From Ceratotherium simum simum (lineage: Eukaryota > Chordata > Mammalia > Perissodactyla > Rhinocerotidae), in NCBI RefSeq assembly GCF_000283155.1, contig NW_004454280.1, positions 1,961,320-2,025,319 on the forward strand: DNA of 64,000 bases, given 5' to 3'. The notes under the pieces are model-generated. The model saw only the letters and a program-made list of their open reading frames with translations, was not told the origin of the DNA and searched no databases. The translations under genes and the position numbers were made by a program. Every line of letters starts with the position of its first letter. The first letter of the stretch is position 1. This document shows positions 34,560-45,639 of the stretch, piece after piece.

Positions 34560-34840
34560 ATTTTAGTAACTCTTTTCCCCCAATAATGCACTGATATTCA
34601 TAGGCATTGTTCAAGTGTCAGCCATCATTATTTCACCAGTGTTAACATTTTTTTATTCCCGTGGCAATTAGCACAGTCACAAAAGTTTATCGCCCAGCCA
34701 GCTAGTGGCCCATAATCCGAGAGTATATAGATCACATGTTTTTATTTACTTCTGCAATTGTCTGATAAACCTTCAAAGTATGACTACATTTTACTGAATG
34801 CCTTTGTAGTCGAGTCCAAATTTTCCAATACTTTCATGGC
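34560..34840. promoter_or_regulatory. candidate conserved noncoding element
   Basis: Repeat-free. gtggcaattagcacagtca, aagtttatcgcccagccag and cccataatccgagagtata retain CpGs beside TAATT and TTTATCG (Hox/Cdx-like) cores. Confidence 0.3.
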
Positions 34841-35354
34841 AAGTTTCTCAATACTCTAGTTAAAATAGGCCACTCTCTTTAAGTGTCCCTATCCACCACC
34901 CAGATTCCTAGACTACCCCACTAACAAGGTGAGCAAACAGAGACAAATGGGGCCCAGTCCCCAAGAATCTGGTGGAGGCCGTGGAGTGCTTTCTAATCTG
35001 GGGTATGCCATCTTTGTATCTCAGGATCCTAAATAATCCAGTAATCCACATTATCCATTTACCTTGATCTAGACTTTGTCCCTTTAAAGAACTCAGCTTG
35101 TTCGTACTGCTCTCCCTCCTCCCCGCCCAGAGGATCCCGGCGCTACTCACAGAGCGATACTTACCTTTAGTTCAGCTCAGGGTGCCTTGGATTCACACAT
35201 GTGGTTTAGGCCAGACAACAAAGATGGGACTTGGAGTGGGAGGATGTGAAACCTGCACACACCTCTGTGTGTGCACATAGTCCTGAATGTGTCTAAGCAT
35301 AAACCTTAGTGCATTCCTGAGAGTTTGTGCCCCTAAATAAACAATCTGGAATAA
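34841..35354. other. unassigned unique sequence
   Basis: GC-moderate, CpGs at 35120-35155. No gene or named repeat recognised. Confidence 0.45.
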
Positions 35355-35605
35355 TGATATCTACGATCTTCGCAGAGCTTAATACTTGGTGTGCTCTGGA
35401 CTGAGCACTTTAGACACACGATCTCATTTAATTCTCATAACAATCCTGTGAGATAACAATCATTATCTCAATTTCAAAGATTGAAATTGAGGCTTAACAG
35501 AGTTCAATTACTTGCCCAAGTTCATGCAGCTAGGAAGTGGAGAGGCAGAACTAAATCAAAGTCATTCTGGCCACAAAGTCTGAGTCTTAACTTCTGTTTT
35601 ATGCA
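35355..35605 (-). repeat. MIR SINE carrying a perfect hairpin
   Basis: Reversed, almost full-length MIR (gatctcatttaattctcata, aattacttgcccaagttcat, gcagctaggaagtggagag). Within it 35467-35491 forms an exact 11-bp stem with a 3-nt loop (see findings). Confidence 0.88.
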
Positions 35606-35759
35606 TCTCCTGCTCCCTGAATCCTAGGAGAACTGGCTATAAATCCACAGTCTTGTGGGACCTGGGCTCCTGGGCTGACCTGTGATCCTCTGATTTTAGA
35701 AAGTACCTACAAGTGGTTGCAGCCTTTAACTGATGGGTTGAGATAACATCTGGTAAGAC

Positions 35760-37160
35760 TTCAAAAGTTTGTGGAGGGCCACTTCACACCCTATGCCAGT
35801 CCCCCAAAGTAATCACTATTTTGAAGGTCTACCACAATAGATCACTTTTACCTGTTTGTTTTTCTTTTGACTTTATATACATGAAAACCTGAACTATTTA
35901 TTATTTCAAGTCGGACTTTTTTTTTTTTTTCCACTCAATATCATGTTTGTAAATTTATCCATATTGTTGTTTATAACAATAGTGTGTTCGTTTTCGTTGC
36001 TGTAAGTGTTCCATTGTATGGCTTTTACCAAAGTTTGTCCATTTTACTGTTAACCTTTGGGTTTTTTACAGTATTAGGCTGTTGTGCACATTAATAGTCC
36101 ACTCGTTCTTATTACTTAGTAGTATTCTATTATGTAGATAGACCACAATTTGTTTATCCATTTACTGGTGGGTGGACATTTGAGCTGTTTCCAATTCTGG
36201 GCTATTGTAAATGAAGCTGCTATAAATACTCCTGTACCTGTGTTTGTGTGGATATATGCTTTCGTCTCTCTTGGGTAAACACCTAGGAGTAGAATAGTGG
36301 ACTTATGACAGCTATCTGTTTAATTTTCTAAGAATCTGCCAAACAGCTTTCCAGACTGTTTGACCCATTTCCATTCCTACTAGCAGGAGATGAGAGTTCC
36401 AGTTGCTCCACATCTTCACCTACATTTAGTATGGACCACTTTTGAATTTTAGCCAGTCTAGTGGATGTGTAGTGGTATCTTATTTTCATTAATTTTTATT
36501 TCCCCAATGATGATTTTCAGCAATTTTTCATTTGCTTATTTGCCATTCACATAACATCTTTAGTAAAATGCCCTGTTTTTCACTGGGTTGTTTCTCTTAT
36601 TATTGAGTTGTAAGCCTTCTTTATAGAGACTAGATACAAGTCCTTGGTGGGATATATGATTTGCAAGTATATTCATTTTTTCTTTAATTTTTCATTTTTG
36701 AAAAATTGTTGTTGCTGTCATATGAAAGTACATTTTTACATAATGAGTTTGTCCAGCAATCAGTGTAAAGTCAGAACTCATTTGTGAAGTCAAATAGTGT
36801 TTCTGTAAATTCTTTTTGATATTTTAATTTACTACATATCATCTGTAAAGTATGACAATCATATTTTTCCTCCTAGTCCTCATATCTTTTATTTATTTAG
36901 TTATTTAGTTATTGCACTGGCTAAAAATCCCTGGAATAATATTGAATAGAAGCAATGATATTGGGCATCATTTGCTCATATTTTTATATTTTCCATATTT
37001 CACCGTTAAATACTAAGTTTCCTAGATATTTGTTGTAGACTATTTTGTATCATGTTAAGGAAGATCCCTTCTATTCCTAGCTTAATAAGAGATTTATGAT
37101 GTATGCATGTTAAGTTTTGTTAAGTGCTTTTTCTGAATATATTGAAATAATCATATGACT
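35760..37160 (-). mobile_element. old L1 segment, minus
   Basis: Antisense L1M 3' UTR and ORF2: cattgtatggcttttaccaa, ggacatttgagctgtttcca, gtaaacacctaggagtagaa, attatttccattc-like runs and, further on, reverse-transcriptase-region sequence (tgatattgggcatcatttgc). No long open frame remains. Confidence 0.8.
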
Positions 37161-37315
37161 ACAACAAGGCACAGCAGAATTGTGGGGATGATGGAACTGT
37201 TCCATATCTTGATTGTTATGCTGTTTGTATGACTGTATTTGTCTGTCAAAACTTACAGAACTATGAACTATAAAGGGTGAATTTTACTGTCCATAATTAT
37301 ATCTTAATTAAAAAA
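37161..37315 (+). mobile_element. old L1 3' end, plus, abutting the inverted segment
   Basis: ggggatgatggaactgttcc, 'catatcttgattgttatgct' and agggtgaattttactgtcca are an L1 3' UTR in plus orientation, ending in attaaaaaac at 37306-37315. Confidence 0.75.
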
Positions 37316-38849
37316 CTCAGTGTGAGAGCTGTTCTAAGGTCAACAGGTCAACATTGACTATATTTCAACTCTTTTGTAAAAAATGTATCTATGTGTAACC
37401 TACGTTTCCCCAAACTTCACAAGCCTGTGGACCAGCGGCATCACACCGTCAGTAACAGGCCTCATTTTGCTGGTTCTTACCATGAACTGCCTCCTGACAG
37501 CCCAGCCCCCAGCAAAGTCCCAGGGGCTTCTTGAAAATACTGCTTCAGTGAGGCAGCCTGTGCCCATAAACAGGGGAGACCTCATAGTAGAGTCCAGATT
37601 CAGAAAATAAAAATAAAAATAAAAATTTGAATTTCAGATAAGCCACAAACAATGTTTTAGAGACATGCTCATACGGTGCTTCATCGGCAGCCCGACTTCA
37701 CGCTGCGGCAGCTGTGAGAGTCGGTGCTGAGGCTGGGGGAGTGTGCTTCTGTGGTTCCCTTGGATATAGCGTACCTTTGGATACAGGGACACGAAACATT
37801 GTGCCTCAGTGTTGTATAGGGTTTTTAGTAAGGCAGATCTTTCCACACCATCTTGCCATACTGTCTTCCTGGCATGAGGCAGGTGATCCCGGGGGCTCCA
37901 TTGGAGGGACAGCCACTACATTCTCTTCATAATCTTCCCTCCTCCCCCTTGCATGAGAAGGCTTTGCTACCAGGTCAAATTGGCCCTTTGGTGAATCTTC
38001 ACCCTTTTGGATGAGACTGATCTGCCAGACACACCCATACATGTCTGAATATAGGAAAGGCTCCCTCTGGACACCCCGCATATCTACATACATACCGATA
38101 AGGTTTGAAAGAAACCCATCTTTCCCCTTAATTGTATTAATTTTGTGACTGGTCCCTCTGTGAAGTCTGCAGAACAGATTGCTACAGGTGCAAATACTGG
38201 AGGAGGGTTAACTCTGGAAAGGGCATCCCAGCCAAAGCCATTTAACATTGACTCCGTCTTTCTGTAGGATAATTTCCAGTTGCTCAGTCAGCCAACCATG
38301 GTGAAAGCCGAGGACATGAAAAGGGGCTTTCAGTGAGAGCTTATCAAACTGAGACCAAATGCAAGCTGAGCTTTAGAGATAGGACAGATGTCAGGTCTCT
38401 CCAGAGGTGGAGACCAGAATCTGCCTGCGTTCATCATCTTCACCTCTTGATTTTGCTGTTGTTTTCTACTGGTTCAACTTGACACATGGAAGACTCCTCC
38501 TTCCCAGGGCTCTGAACTCAACAAACATCTGAGAGGAGTTGTGTTCATCTAAAAATCGTATACGTTTCACTCACAGAGATACTTGTTTTTTTACGTGGAC
38601 CACTGATTACAGCTGGCAGTGCCTTAGAGAACTGTGGCCAAAGGAATTTTCCATGCCCAGGTTTCAGATGCTTTCTGTGACCAAGTAATTTCTTGGAACA
38701 CTGTCACCAATGCCCCAGCCCCACAGCTGCCCCCAAGTGGAACCCCCCGATCCCTTTTCTTAATCTATCCCCACCCAAGGAATGGCCCTCCAGTAGCATG
38801 CAGGAGTCAGGCTTGTATCCTTGCACCCCAGACTTCAAGACCTAAAGTT
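37316..38849. other. unassigned; (AAAAT)n patch
   Basis: A short (AAAAT)n run lies at 37605-37627. No gene or clear repeat in the remainder. Confidence 0.45.
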
Positions 38850-39060
38850 CTTTTACTGCACTTAGAGTTTGCAGAGGGCTTTCCTATATATCATCTCGTT
38901 TAATCCTCACCCCCTGCGAGAAGAAGTATAATCTGCATTTTAATATTAGGCATTGGAGGTTCAGAGAGGTTAAGGAGCTTGCTGAAGGTCAGTGATTGTC
39001 AGAACTGGAACTCAAATCTTGATCTACAGGCTCCAGATTCATCCTTTTTACACCCAAGCA
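38850..39060 (-). repeat. MIR SINE
   Basis: tcgtttaatcctcaccccct, ggttcagagaggttaaggag and aactggaactcaaatcttga fit a reversed MIR. Confidence 0.82.
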
Positions 39061-39094
39061 GAGGCCAAAAAGTGGGGATCAGCACCTATCCCAC

Positions 39095-39260
39095 GTGCCT
39101 GGCACTACACACACCACTTCCACGTGTTGTCTCACTGACCCTCACCCCAGCAACAGCATGCATTCAGCATTCTGGCTGGAATCAGAATCTTAGAGAGGAA
39201 TTTGCCTGTGACCAGAGATTCAAACCTAGGTCTGGCGGTACCAGACCAGGACTTGTTTCC
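39095..39260 (-). repeat. second MIR-like SINE
   Basis: tgcctggcactacacacacc, tcttagagaggaatttgcct and gattcaaacctaggtctggc fit a diverged reversed MIR placed next to the previous one. Confidence 0.55.
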
Positions 39261-39585
39261 ACACTAGTCCCCTTCTGCAGAGAAACCAACCCTGTGGAAC
39301 AGAAGAAAGGATGGGAATGGGCTTGACGACAACTCAGGGTGGTGAGGAGAGCAGGGAGAAAGGCCAGAAGGAGTTCTATCCATTGTCCTAAGAGCTAGAC
39401 AGGCAGTGAAGTCTCCCTGGAGGAGGTGTGGCTGAGCTGAGCCTTGATAGTGGCTGGGATTTGGCTGAGCAGAGGAGGTGTTGGGGTGGGTGCTACAGGA
39501 AGGGAGGGCTTTCTTAGACCAGACTCCTCCCTCAGCAGGAAGGTTGGCTATAAAACACGGATGACGCAGTGGCTAAGGCAAAGCA
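39261..39585. other. old repeat fragment, uncertain
   Basis: 39400-39470 (gtctccctggaggaggtgtg, gctgagctgagccttgatag) resembles the ancient repeat at 41.7-45.3 kb. Confidence 0.35.
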
Positions 39586-39930
39586 CTTTTGAGGGCACTG
39601 CTAGCAAACAGCTTAATTGCACCAGGCAATGCCTGCCATTCCCTCAATAGAGGAATAGCTGCCACAGAAGGCATTAATTGGAGCGGCTCAAATAGCTGCT
39701 GTTTATTTACTGTCAGAGGCAGGCAATTGCGCCTCCAGTAGGGAGGCCTGGCTGGCTCACTGCCCCCACCTCCTTCCCCTCCCCATCCAGTCCTCAAACC
39801 TCACCTCTCCTTTTGGGAGAGGCGCCGGATCAGCGTTTTTATTTTATGTTGCTTGATTTATCTGTTCTGCGAAGCTTTCATTTCAACTTGGAGAATGTTC
39901 AAAGTAAAGCTCACCCTATTACAGACTTAA
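39586..39930. promoter_or_regulatory. candidate conserved noncoding element
   Basis: Repeat-free block with cttaattgcacc (39612), gcattaattggagcg (39671), a consensus forkhead site GTTTATTTAC (39701-39710), gcaattgcgcc (39723) and, after a C-rich gap, ttgatttatctgttctgcg and cttaattggacc (39926). CpGs are retained. Confidence 0.4.
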
Positions 39931-41262
39931 TTGGACCATATTTCAGTCCGAGTGCATCTGTTCAGTGTGGCTTCCTTATCCTGGGTCCATAAACTTTTAT
40001 TAAGTTATATATCAGGGAATATACATATATATTCCACTAACATGTTTGGGATCTTTATTCTCTCTTTTTTTTCTCCTTTTTCTTTTGTTATTTTTATTTT
40101 CACCACGGGGGAGGAACGCCCCATGGGCCCAGAGAGAGATGGAATAGAACTTACTCTATTTCCCTATCTTTGTTTAAAACAAAGAGGACGGGGCCACATT
40201 AGCCTCCATTTAGTGCAGCGACTAGGTGTCAGAGTCAGGATTCTGCCCATTTCCATTCGGTTCTTTGGGTACGTTTGATGTGCTAATTCTCGACACCCGC
40301 CTCCCACTCTCCAGGAAATTTGCCTTTCAATAGCACAGCTCACAGGGAAGGGGAGAGAGATAAGGAAAAAAATGGGATAATTCTGAAAAAGAAAACAGAC
40401 TTAAAGCCTTAAAGCCAAACAGCGAAAACAGCTCTCTCAATCCTGTTTAGTCACTTGAAACATCATTTTTAAAAAGACGCAGAAGCACCAGGGCCCTGAG
40501 GGAAACACACCTCTTCCCTTGGGCCTGTTCTTGCACTTGACAGCCGGATTGAAAGCTCTGATTGGTTCATCTTACTAATGTCACAATTGTTCCAACATGC
40601 AGGAACCCAGTTCCCTCCCTTGAAAGTTGTCCTGGGTCTACTCCAGTCTCTGGTGGAGACCTGCTGAATTAGGCAATAGAGGGTAACAGAGGAAGGTTCT
40701 CCCCACAGGAACTCTGGGAAACATTGCCTATCAGCAAGGGGAGGAGTGGCTGCATTCCAGCAGCCCATGACGAGGGGCCCATCATGCTTTCCAACTTGTG
40801 CAGCAAACCCAGACCAAGCTTGCATCCACCATTTCTGTGTTGGCGTCCACTGAATTTTAAAACTCATCAAAATTTCCAAGGCCAAGTGCAACCCTATCCA
40901 ACATTGCTCCAACCTACGTATAACCATATATCAGTCAGCTAATTGGATGCACTGCTCAGCTTCAGGCCCTCAGAGAGCATTTTCCTAATAGACTTGCGGG
41001 TCCTCCTGTGCCTTCACCTGTAACACTGCCCTCCCTCCACCACCTTGGTTGTGGATTTTTTTCTCTGGTCATCTTCACTGTGCTGTCAGGGGATGGGATG
41101 CCTTTGCTTTTGTCTCCTCTTCCACTCATCCATCACCTTGAGGACCTTAGGCGCACCATTCTCAGAACCCACCATCCCCATCCCGAAGGACTCCCCACCT
41201 CACCCTCAGCTATTTATTCTTGGAGACTCTTTAGTTAAAGGTTGTAGTGGAAAGAGAACCCA
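39931..41262. other. unassigned unique sequence
   Basis: AT-rich at 40000-40110, then GC-moderate. A 152-codon minus-strand frame (40469-40927) shows no domain I recognise and overlaps a plus-strand frame. I treat it as chance. Confidence 0.45.
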
Positions 41263-41264
41263 CG

Positions 41265-41445
41265 GCGCCATCAGACAGATCTGAGACTGAATTCCAGCTC
41301 CACCATCAGTGCTGAGGCTATAGGCGTTGTATAACCTCGCTGAGCCTGTGTGAAATGGATATAATTTAATTACTTGTAGGGTATCCTGAAGTAGAGAGGT
41401 AATCAACGTAAAAACATTTACTGTAGAGCCCAGCTCATGTATTTG
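41265..41445 (+). repeat. MIR SINE
   Basis: agacagatctgagactgaat, tgtataacctcgctgagcct and gtgtgaaatggatataattt follow a diverged plus-strand MIR. Confidence 0.7.
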
Positions 41446-41575
41446 TTATTAGTAGTATTTTATTAGTAGTATTTTTATGTCATTACTGCTATCATTACCA
41501 TATTATTTTGTTACTGCTATTATGTTGTACTGTTATTTTACTATTCTTATTATTTTACATATGAAGAAACTGAGC
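41446..41575. repeat. degenerate (ATT)n tract ending in MIR-like sequence
   Basis: Multiple tatt/attattag units to about 41555, then acatatgaagaaactgagcc, the start of a reversed MIR. It may be the expanded T-rich tail of the MIR before it. Confidence 0.6.
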
Positions 41576-41699
41576 CAAGAGCTTCATTAATCCAATATCA
41601 ATTTTCAAATTTTAAGTAAAAACATAAATTATGCATGTGCACGTGGCCCTTCACCCACATACAACTACCCCACACTGAGTGCTGTAAACGAAGCACGTG

Positions 41700-42990
41700 C
41701 CGCATGTCTCCGGAGCACGGAGGAGTGGCGAGGTGGTAACCAGGGAAAGGCATCTGAACAGCTGTGCTATTACAGACGGATTTTGATGAAGGAGCATGTG
41801 TTTACCAGGCAGAAGAGAAAGAATGGCATTAAGAGTAGAAAAAAATGATATACACAAAAGTCTGGGGATGGAGGGTGTGTGATGTGTTAGGGACGAGCTA
41901 GAAGTTCACTGTGAGAGTAATATCAGGTACATAAGTGGAAGTGGCTAAGAGGTAGGCTAAAAACCTAGTGTATTAGTCATTTATTGCTGCTTAACAAGTT
42001 ATTCTAAAGCTTAGCTTAAAGCAATAAGCATTTATTACCTCACGCTTCTGTGGGTCGGAAATTCAAATGCTCCTTTGCTGGTGCCTCTGGCTCTGGTCTT
42101 GTCTCCAACAAGGCTGCAGTCAAGGTGTCAGCCAGGACTGCAGTCATCTCAAGGATCTACTGGGGTTGATGCGCTTCCAACCTCACTCATGGCTGTGGGC
42201 AGGATTCAGTTCCTCACCAGCTGTTGGCCCAAGACCTCCCTCAGTTCCTTGCCATGTGGACCTCTCCACAGGGCAGCTCCCAACCTGGCAGCCGGCTTCA
42301 TCAGAGTGAGCAAAGCAAGAGGGCCAGAGAGTGAGTGTGCCAGCAAGGAGAAAGTCACGGTTTGTTTTCAATCTCAGATGTAACATCCCATCACTTTTGC
42401 CGTATTCTACAGGTTAGAAGTGGGTCAGGGGAGGGGATTACACAGGGGTGAATACCAGGAGGGGGGGATCTGTGGGGCCACCTTAGAAGTCTGCCTCCCA
42501 CACTTAGGCTGGGTGAAGATTGTGAAGGCATTTATATGCTCAGCCAGGGAACTTGTGCTTGATGGTATGAGCGATGTGAAGGTACTAAAAATGTTTAAGG
42601 GGCAGGGAGTGCAGATACTGGATGCAATTAGATTTACATTTTAGATTGGATCACTCTGGGAACAGCTGGAGAAAGGATTTCAGTGGGAGAGACTGGAGAT
42701 GAGGACAGTTGGGAGCCCATGGGACACTGCAGGGGGAGCTGATGGAGTTGGGGGAAGGCAGTGAGAGAAGAGGTGGAGAGGAGGGACCAGGTCACAGAGC
42801 ACTTTGCAAATAGAAACAGTACATCTGACTTGGTGACTGGTTGTAGGAGTGAGGAATGGAAGCAAGTCAAACCTAACGCCAGGGAAGATGAATCGGGTAA
42901 TCCACATCCAGGACAACATGGCGAGGACACATGGAAGGATAAGCAGTTCTGGGATAGAACTGAGCAGGAGATATTGGGCTCTGGGCTAAT
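41700..42990 (+). repeat. ancient repeat copy 1, split by an LTR
   Basis: Left part 41700-41968 and right part 42503-42990 follow one old mammalian consensus (tggctaagaggtaggctaaa before; gattgtgaaggcatttatat, gattggatcactctgggaac, acttggtgactggttgtagg after). Its Repbase name is not known to me. Confidence 0.55.
41969..42502 (-). mobile_element. MaLR-type solo LTR (MLT1-like), minus
   Basis: 534 bp from tgtattagtcatttattgct to gtctgcctcccaca. The phrases aaggctgcagtcaaggtgtc, ccatgtggacctctccacag and acaggggtgaataccaggag are the reverse of an MLT1-like LTR. Flanking 5-mers cctag (41964-41968) and cttag (42503-42507) match at 4 of 5. Confidence 0.85.
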
Positions 42991-43054
42991 CTAAAATTGT
43001 CCAGGCAACGGCAAAGTGAGAACCAAAACCCAGCCTCCTGTCACAGTATTAGAA

Positions 43055-43275
43055 AGCTCAGGCTTAGGACACAGATGGTGTGGGCCCTAATCGGGTTCTA
43101 CTACTCACTAATGATGTAACCTGGGATGAATTTTTGTCTTGTCTGAGTTTCTTTATTGTAAAATGGAAATAGTGCTGGAACTTAATAGATTGCGATGAGG
43201 ATTAAATCAGATAACCTGTTCAATATGCTTAGCACGGTCTCTGACACCTGTAAGTATTAGCTATTGTGAATATTT
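43055..43275 (+). repeat. MIR SINE
   Basis: cgggttctactactcactaa, ttctttattgtaaaatggaa, gatgaggattaaatcagata and tatgcttagcacggtctctg fit a plus-strand MIR. Confidence 0.85.
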
Positions 43276-43659
43276 TTAGGCACTATGGCATTGTGTGGGT
43301 GTCTGCATCATGCTCGGGCTCAGTTCTAGCACCCTTTAAGTCTTACCTAGAGATGTGCAGAGTACTTTAACTATGATAAATTCACCCTCTTCCCAGGCCT
43401 GGCCCTCTAGGACAGCTGTTGCATCCGTGAGCCCTTGCTTTTAGTCAGTTCCAAGCTCCTGTTGTATTTCATTTCAGTGTTTTCTGCCTCTTTAGAAGAG
43501 GGTGTTTAGAACATACTTCATGCCCACCCCTGTCTTCAATGGAGCGGAATTCTAAAATGCCCCTTTTCATCATCTCTTTGCCCTCCACAGAGCTCAGAGA
43601 ACCCTATAAACAGCAAGAAATGCCTTCTTTAAGGAGCAATCTGTTGTTGCTTCATCTAT
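43276..43659. other. unassigned unique sequence
   Basis: No repeat or gene recognised. Confidence 0.45.
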
Positions 43660-43995
43660 TCCATGAACGTGTATTGAAGATGGACTGTGTGCCCAAGCAC
43701 CTTGCTAGGTACGGGGATACAACAGTGAATAGGACAAATGGTTCCTGGGTCATGGGGCCTGCTCTCTAGTGGAATAATGGATAAGAAGGAAACAATTAGT
43801 GCTCAGAAGGAAGTAAGCAGCGGTGGATGGTCAGAAGAGGCCTCTTTGAAGACGTGACATTGAAGCTGAAGGATGAGAAAAACTAGCCACTTAAAGAGCA
43901 GAGTGAGGGGATTCCAGGCAGAGGAAACACCAAAGGCAAAGACTGAGGTTGGAGATGAAACTGAGTGCTCCAGGCCTTGGAAGAAGGCCATAAAG

Positions 43996-44392
43996 CAGTA
44001 CTGCTCAATAGAAATGTAACGTGACCCACATAGATGATTCTAAAATTTCCTGTAGCTACATTTAAAAAAATAAAAATAAATGGGTGGAATTAACATATTT
44101 TATTTAACCCAATATAATAGATATAATTTCTTGTAGCCACATTAAAAAAATAAACAGGTAAAATTAGGATATTGTATTTAACCAATATCTCCAAAATATT
44201 GTCAGTTCAACATGCAATCAAGACTTTTTAAAAATAGTGACATATTTTACATACATTTATTTGAAGACTTATGCTAAGTCTTCAAATTCCAGTGTGTATT
44301 TTACACTTAGAGCACATCTCAGTTGGAAGTGGACACACTTCAAGCACTCAATGGCCATGCATGGCCAGTGGCTACTGTACAGAACAGTGCAG
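43996..44392. mobile_element. hAT-type DNA transposon (non-autonomous)
   Basis: Ends cagtactgctcaatag and acagaacagtgcag are imperfect inverted repeats of the CAG-start hAT (Charlie-group) type. Candidate 8-bp target duplication is ccataaag (43988-43995) and ccctagaa (44393-44400), 5 of 8 matching. Interior tagccacattaaaaaaata and cagtgtgtattttacactta match a common MER-type family. Confidence 0.75.
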
Positions 44393-44649
44393 CCCTAGAA
44401 TAACGGATGAGGACATTACATGAAATGAGACTGAAGAGATAGACAAGGCTGGTCATGGAATGTAGTGGAATTCCAGAGCCTGAGGAATGGGGTGAGAAGG
44501 TTGGATGTTATTCTAAGTGTAATGGGAACTGTGAAAGCTTCTGTGTGAAGAATGATTTCTAGAGGGGTGAGGAGGGAATCAGGGAGTCCAGGTAGGAGCC
44601 GCTGCAATAGCGAAGTGAGAGATGACAGGGACTTGAACAAAACTATTGG

Positions 44650-44870
44650 CAGTGATCATTGTAATAATAGCTAACACTTCCTGCTGGTGTCCTAAACTTG
44701 TCTAACTTATTTAGTCCTCACAATGAAGAAGATACTATTTTACCCCATTTTCCAGATGAGAAACTGAGGCAAGGGCAGGGGCAGAGTAGGGATTTGAAAT
44801 GAGGCCATTCCCAAGCCCAGCTCTTGGTCACTCTCTTCTACATCTGCCTTTCTGGCAGAGACAAGAGGAC
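44650..44870 (-). repeat. MIR SINE
   Basis: ttgtaataatagctaacact, ttttccagatgagaaactga and 'cccagctcttggtcactctc' fit a reversed MIR. Confidence 0.85.
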
Positions 44871-45639
44871 CACTGTGATCTGCGTGTCGGAGGAAGAACT
44901 GGCAGGAACTGCTGATGGACTGGAGGCAGAGACTGAGGACACCGAAGAGTCAATGAAGACTCCAGCGTTTCTTGCTTGAGCAGTCTGTTAGAGAGAGATG
45001 CTTATTGTTGGTGGCACAGAGAAGGAAGAAACTTGAGCAGGAACAGTCTGAGTTGGTAATAGAGTTGACCTTGGAGATGCCCAGGAGATAGGTCATGGGG
45101 ATGTCAGGTGGCAGTTGGGGGTATCAGGCTTCATGTGGAGGAGGGGTCTGGTCTGAAGATACACATTGGGGAGTCATCAGCACGTACAAGGTATTTAGGG
45201 AAAAAACGAGCTCATGTAGGGAGGAACAAACAGAGAATAAAAAGGGCCCAGCACCAGACTCTGCAGGTCTCCAAATGCAGAGGCTGGAAGAAGAGCTCAG
45301 GCAGTAAGCGAGCCTGAGAAGCACGCCACGTGTCGTTGTTCCTTACCTATTTCCACATGCTACTGGATGTTCTTGCTTTTCCCCACCTGCCAATCCCTTA
45401 CTTGTCTAGATCCACTCAAAAGTCACATCCTCTAGAGATGGGGTCATACTCCCCAAGGCAAAATCAGCCATTCTCTCCTGTGTCAGTTCACCAGGACTGC
45501 TGTAACAAAGTACCACAAAGTGGGGGCTTAAATAACAGAAATGTGTTCTCTCACAGTACTGGAGGCTACAAGTCTGAGATCAAGGTCTCAGTAGGACTCA
45601 GCTCTCGCCAAAAGCCCTAGAGGAGAATACTTCCCAGAG

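Larger units (their letters stand above)
43660..45265 (+). repeat. ancient repeat copy 2, split by hAT and MIR
   Basis: The same family as 41.7-43.0 kb: ggtacggggatacaacagtg, gattccaggcagaggaaaca, tccaggtaggagccgctgca, gatacacattggggagtcat. Interrupted at 43996-44392 by a hAT element and at about 44650-44870 by a MIR, with the consensus continuing on the far side of each. Confidence 0.55.

Noticed and set aside
40469..40927. 152-codon minus-strand open frame
   Set aside because: No recognisable domain, overlapped by a plus-strand frame, no splice or promoter context; length attainable by chance in GC-moderate DNA.
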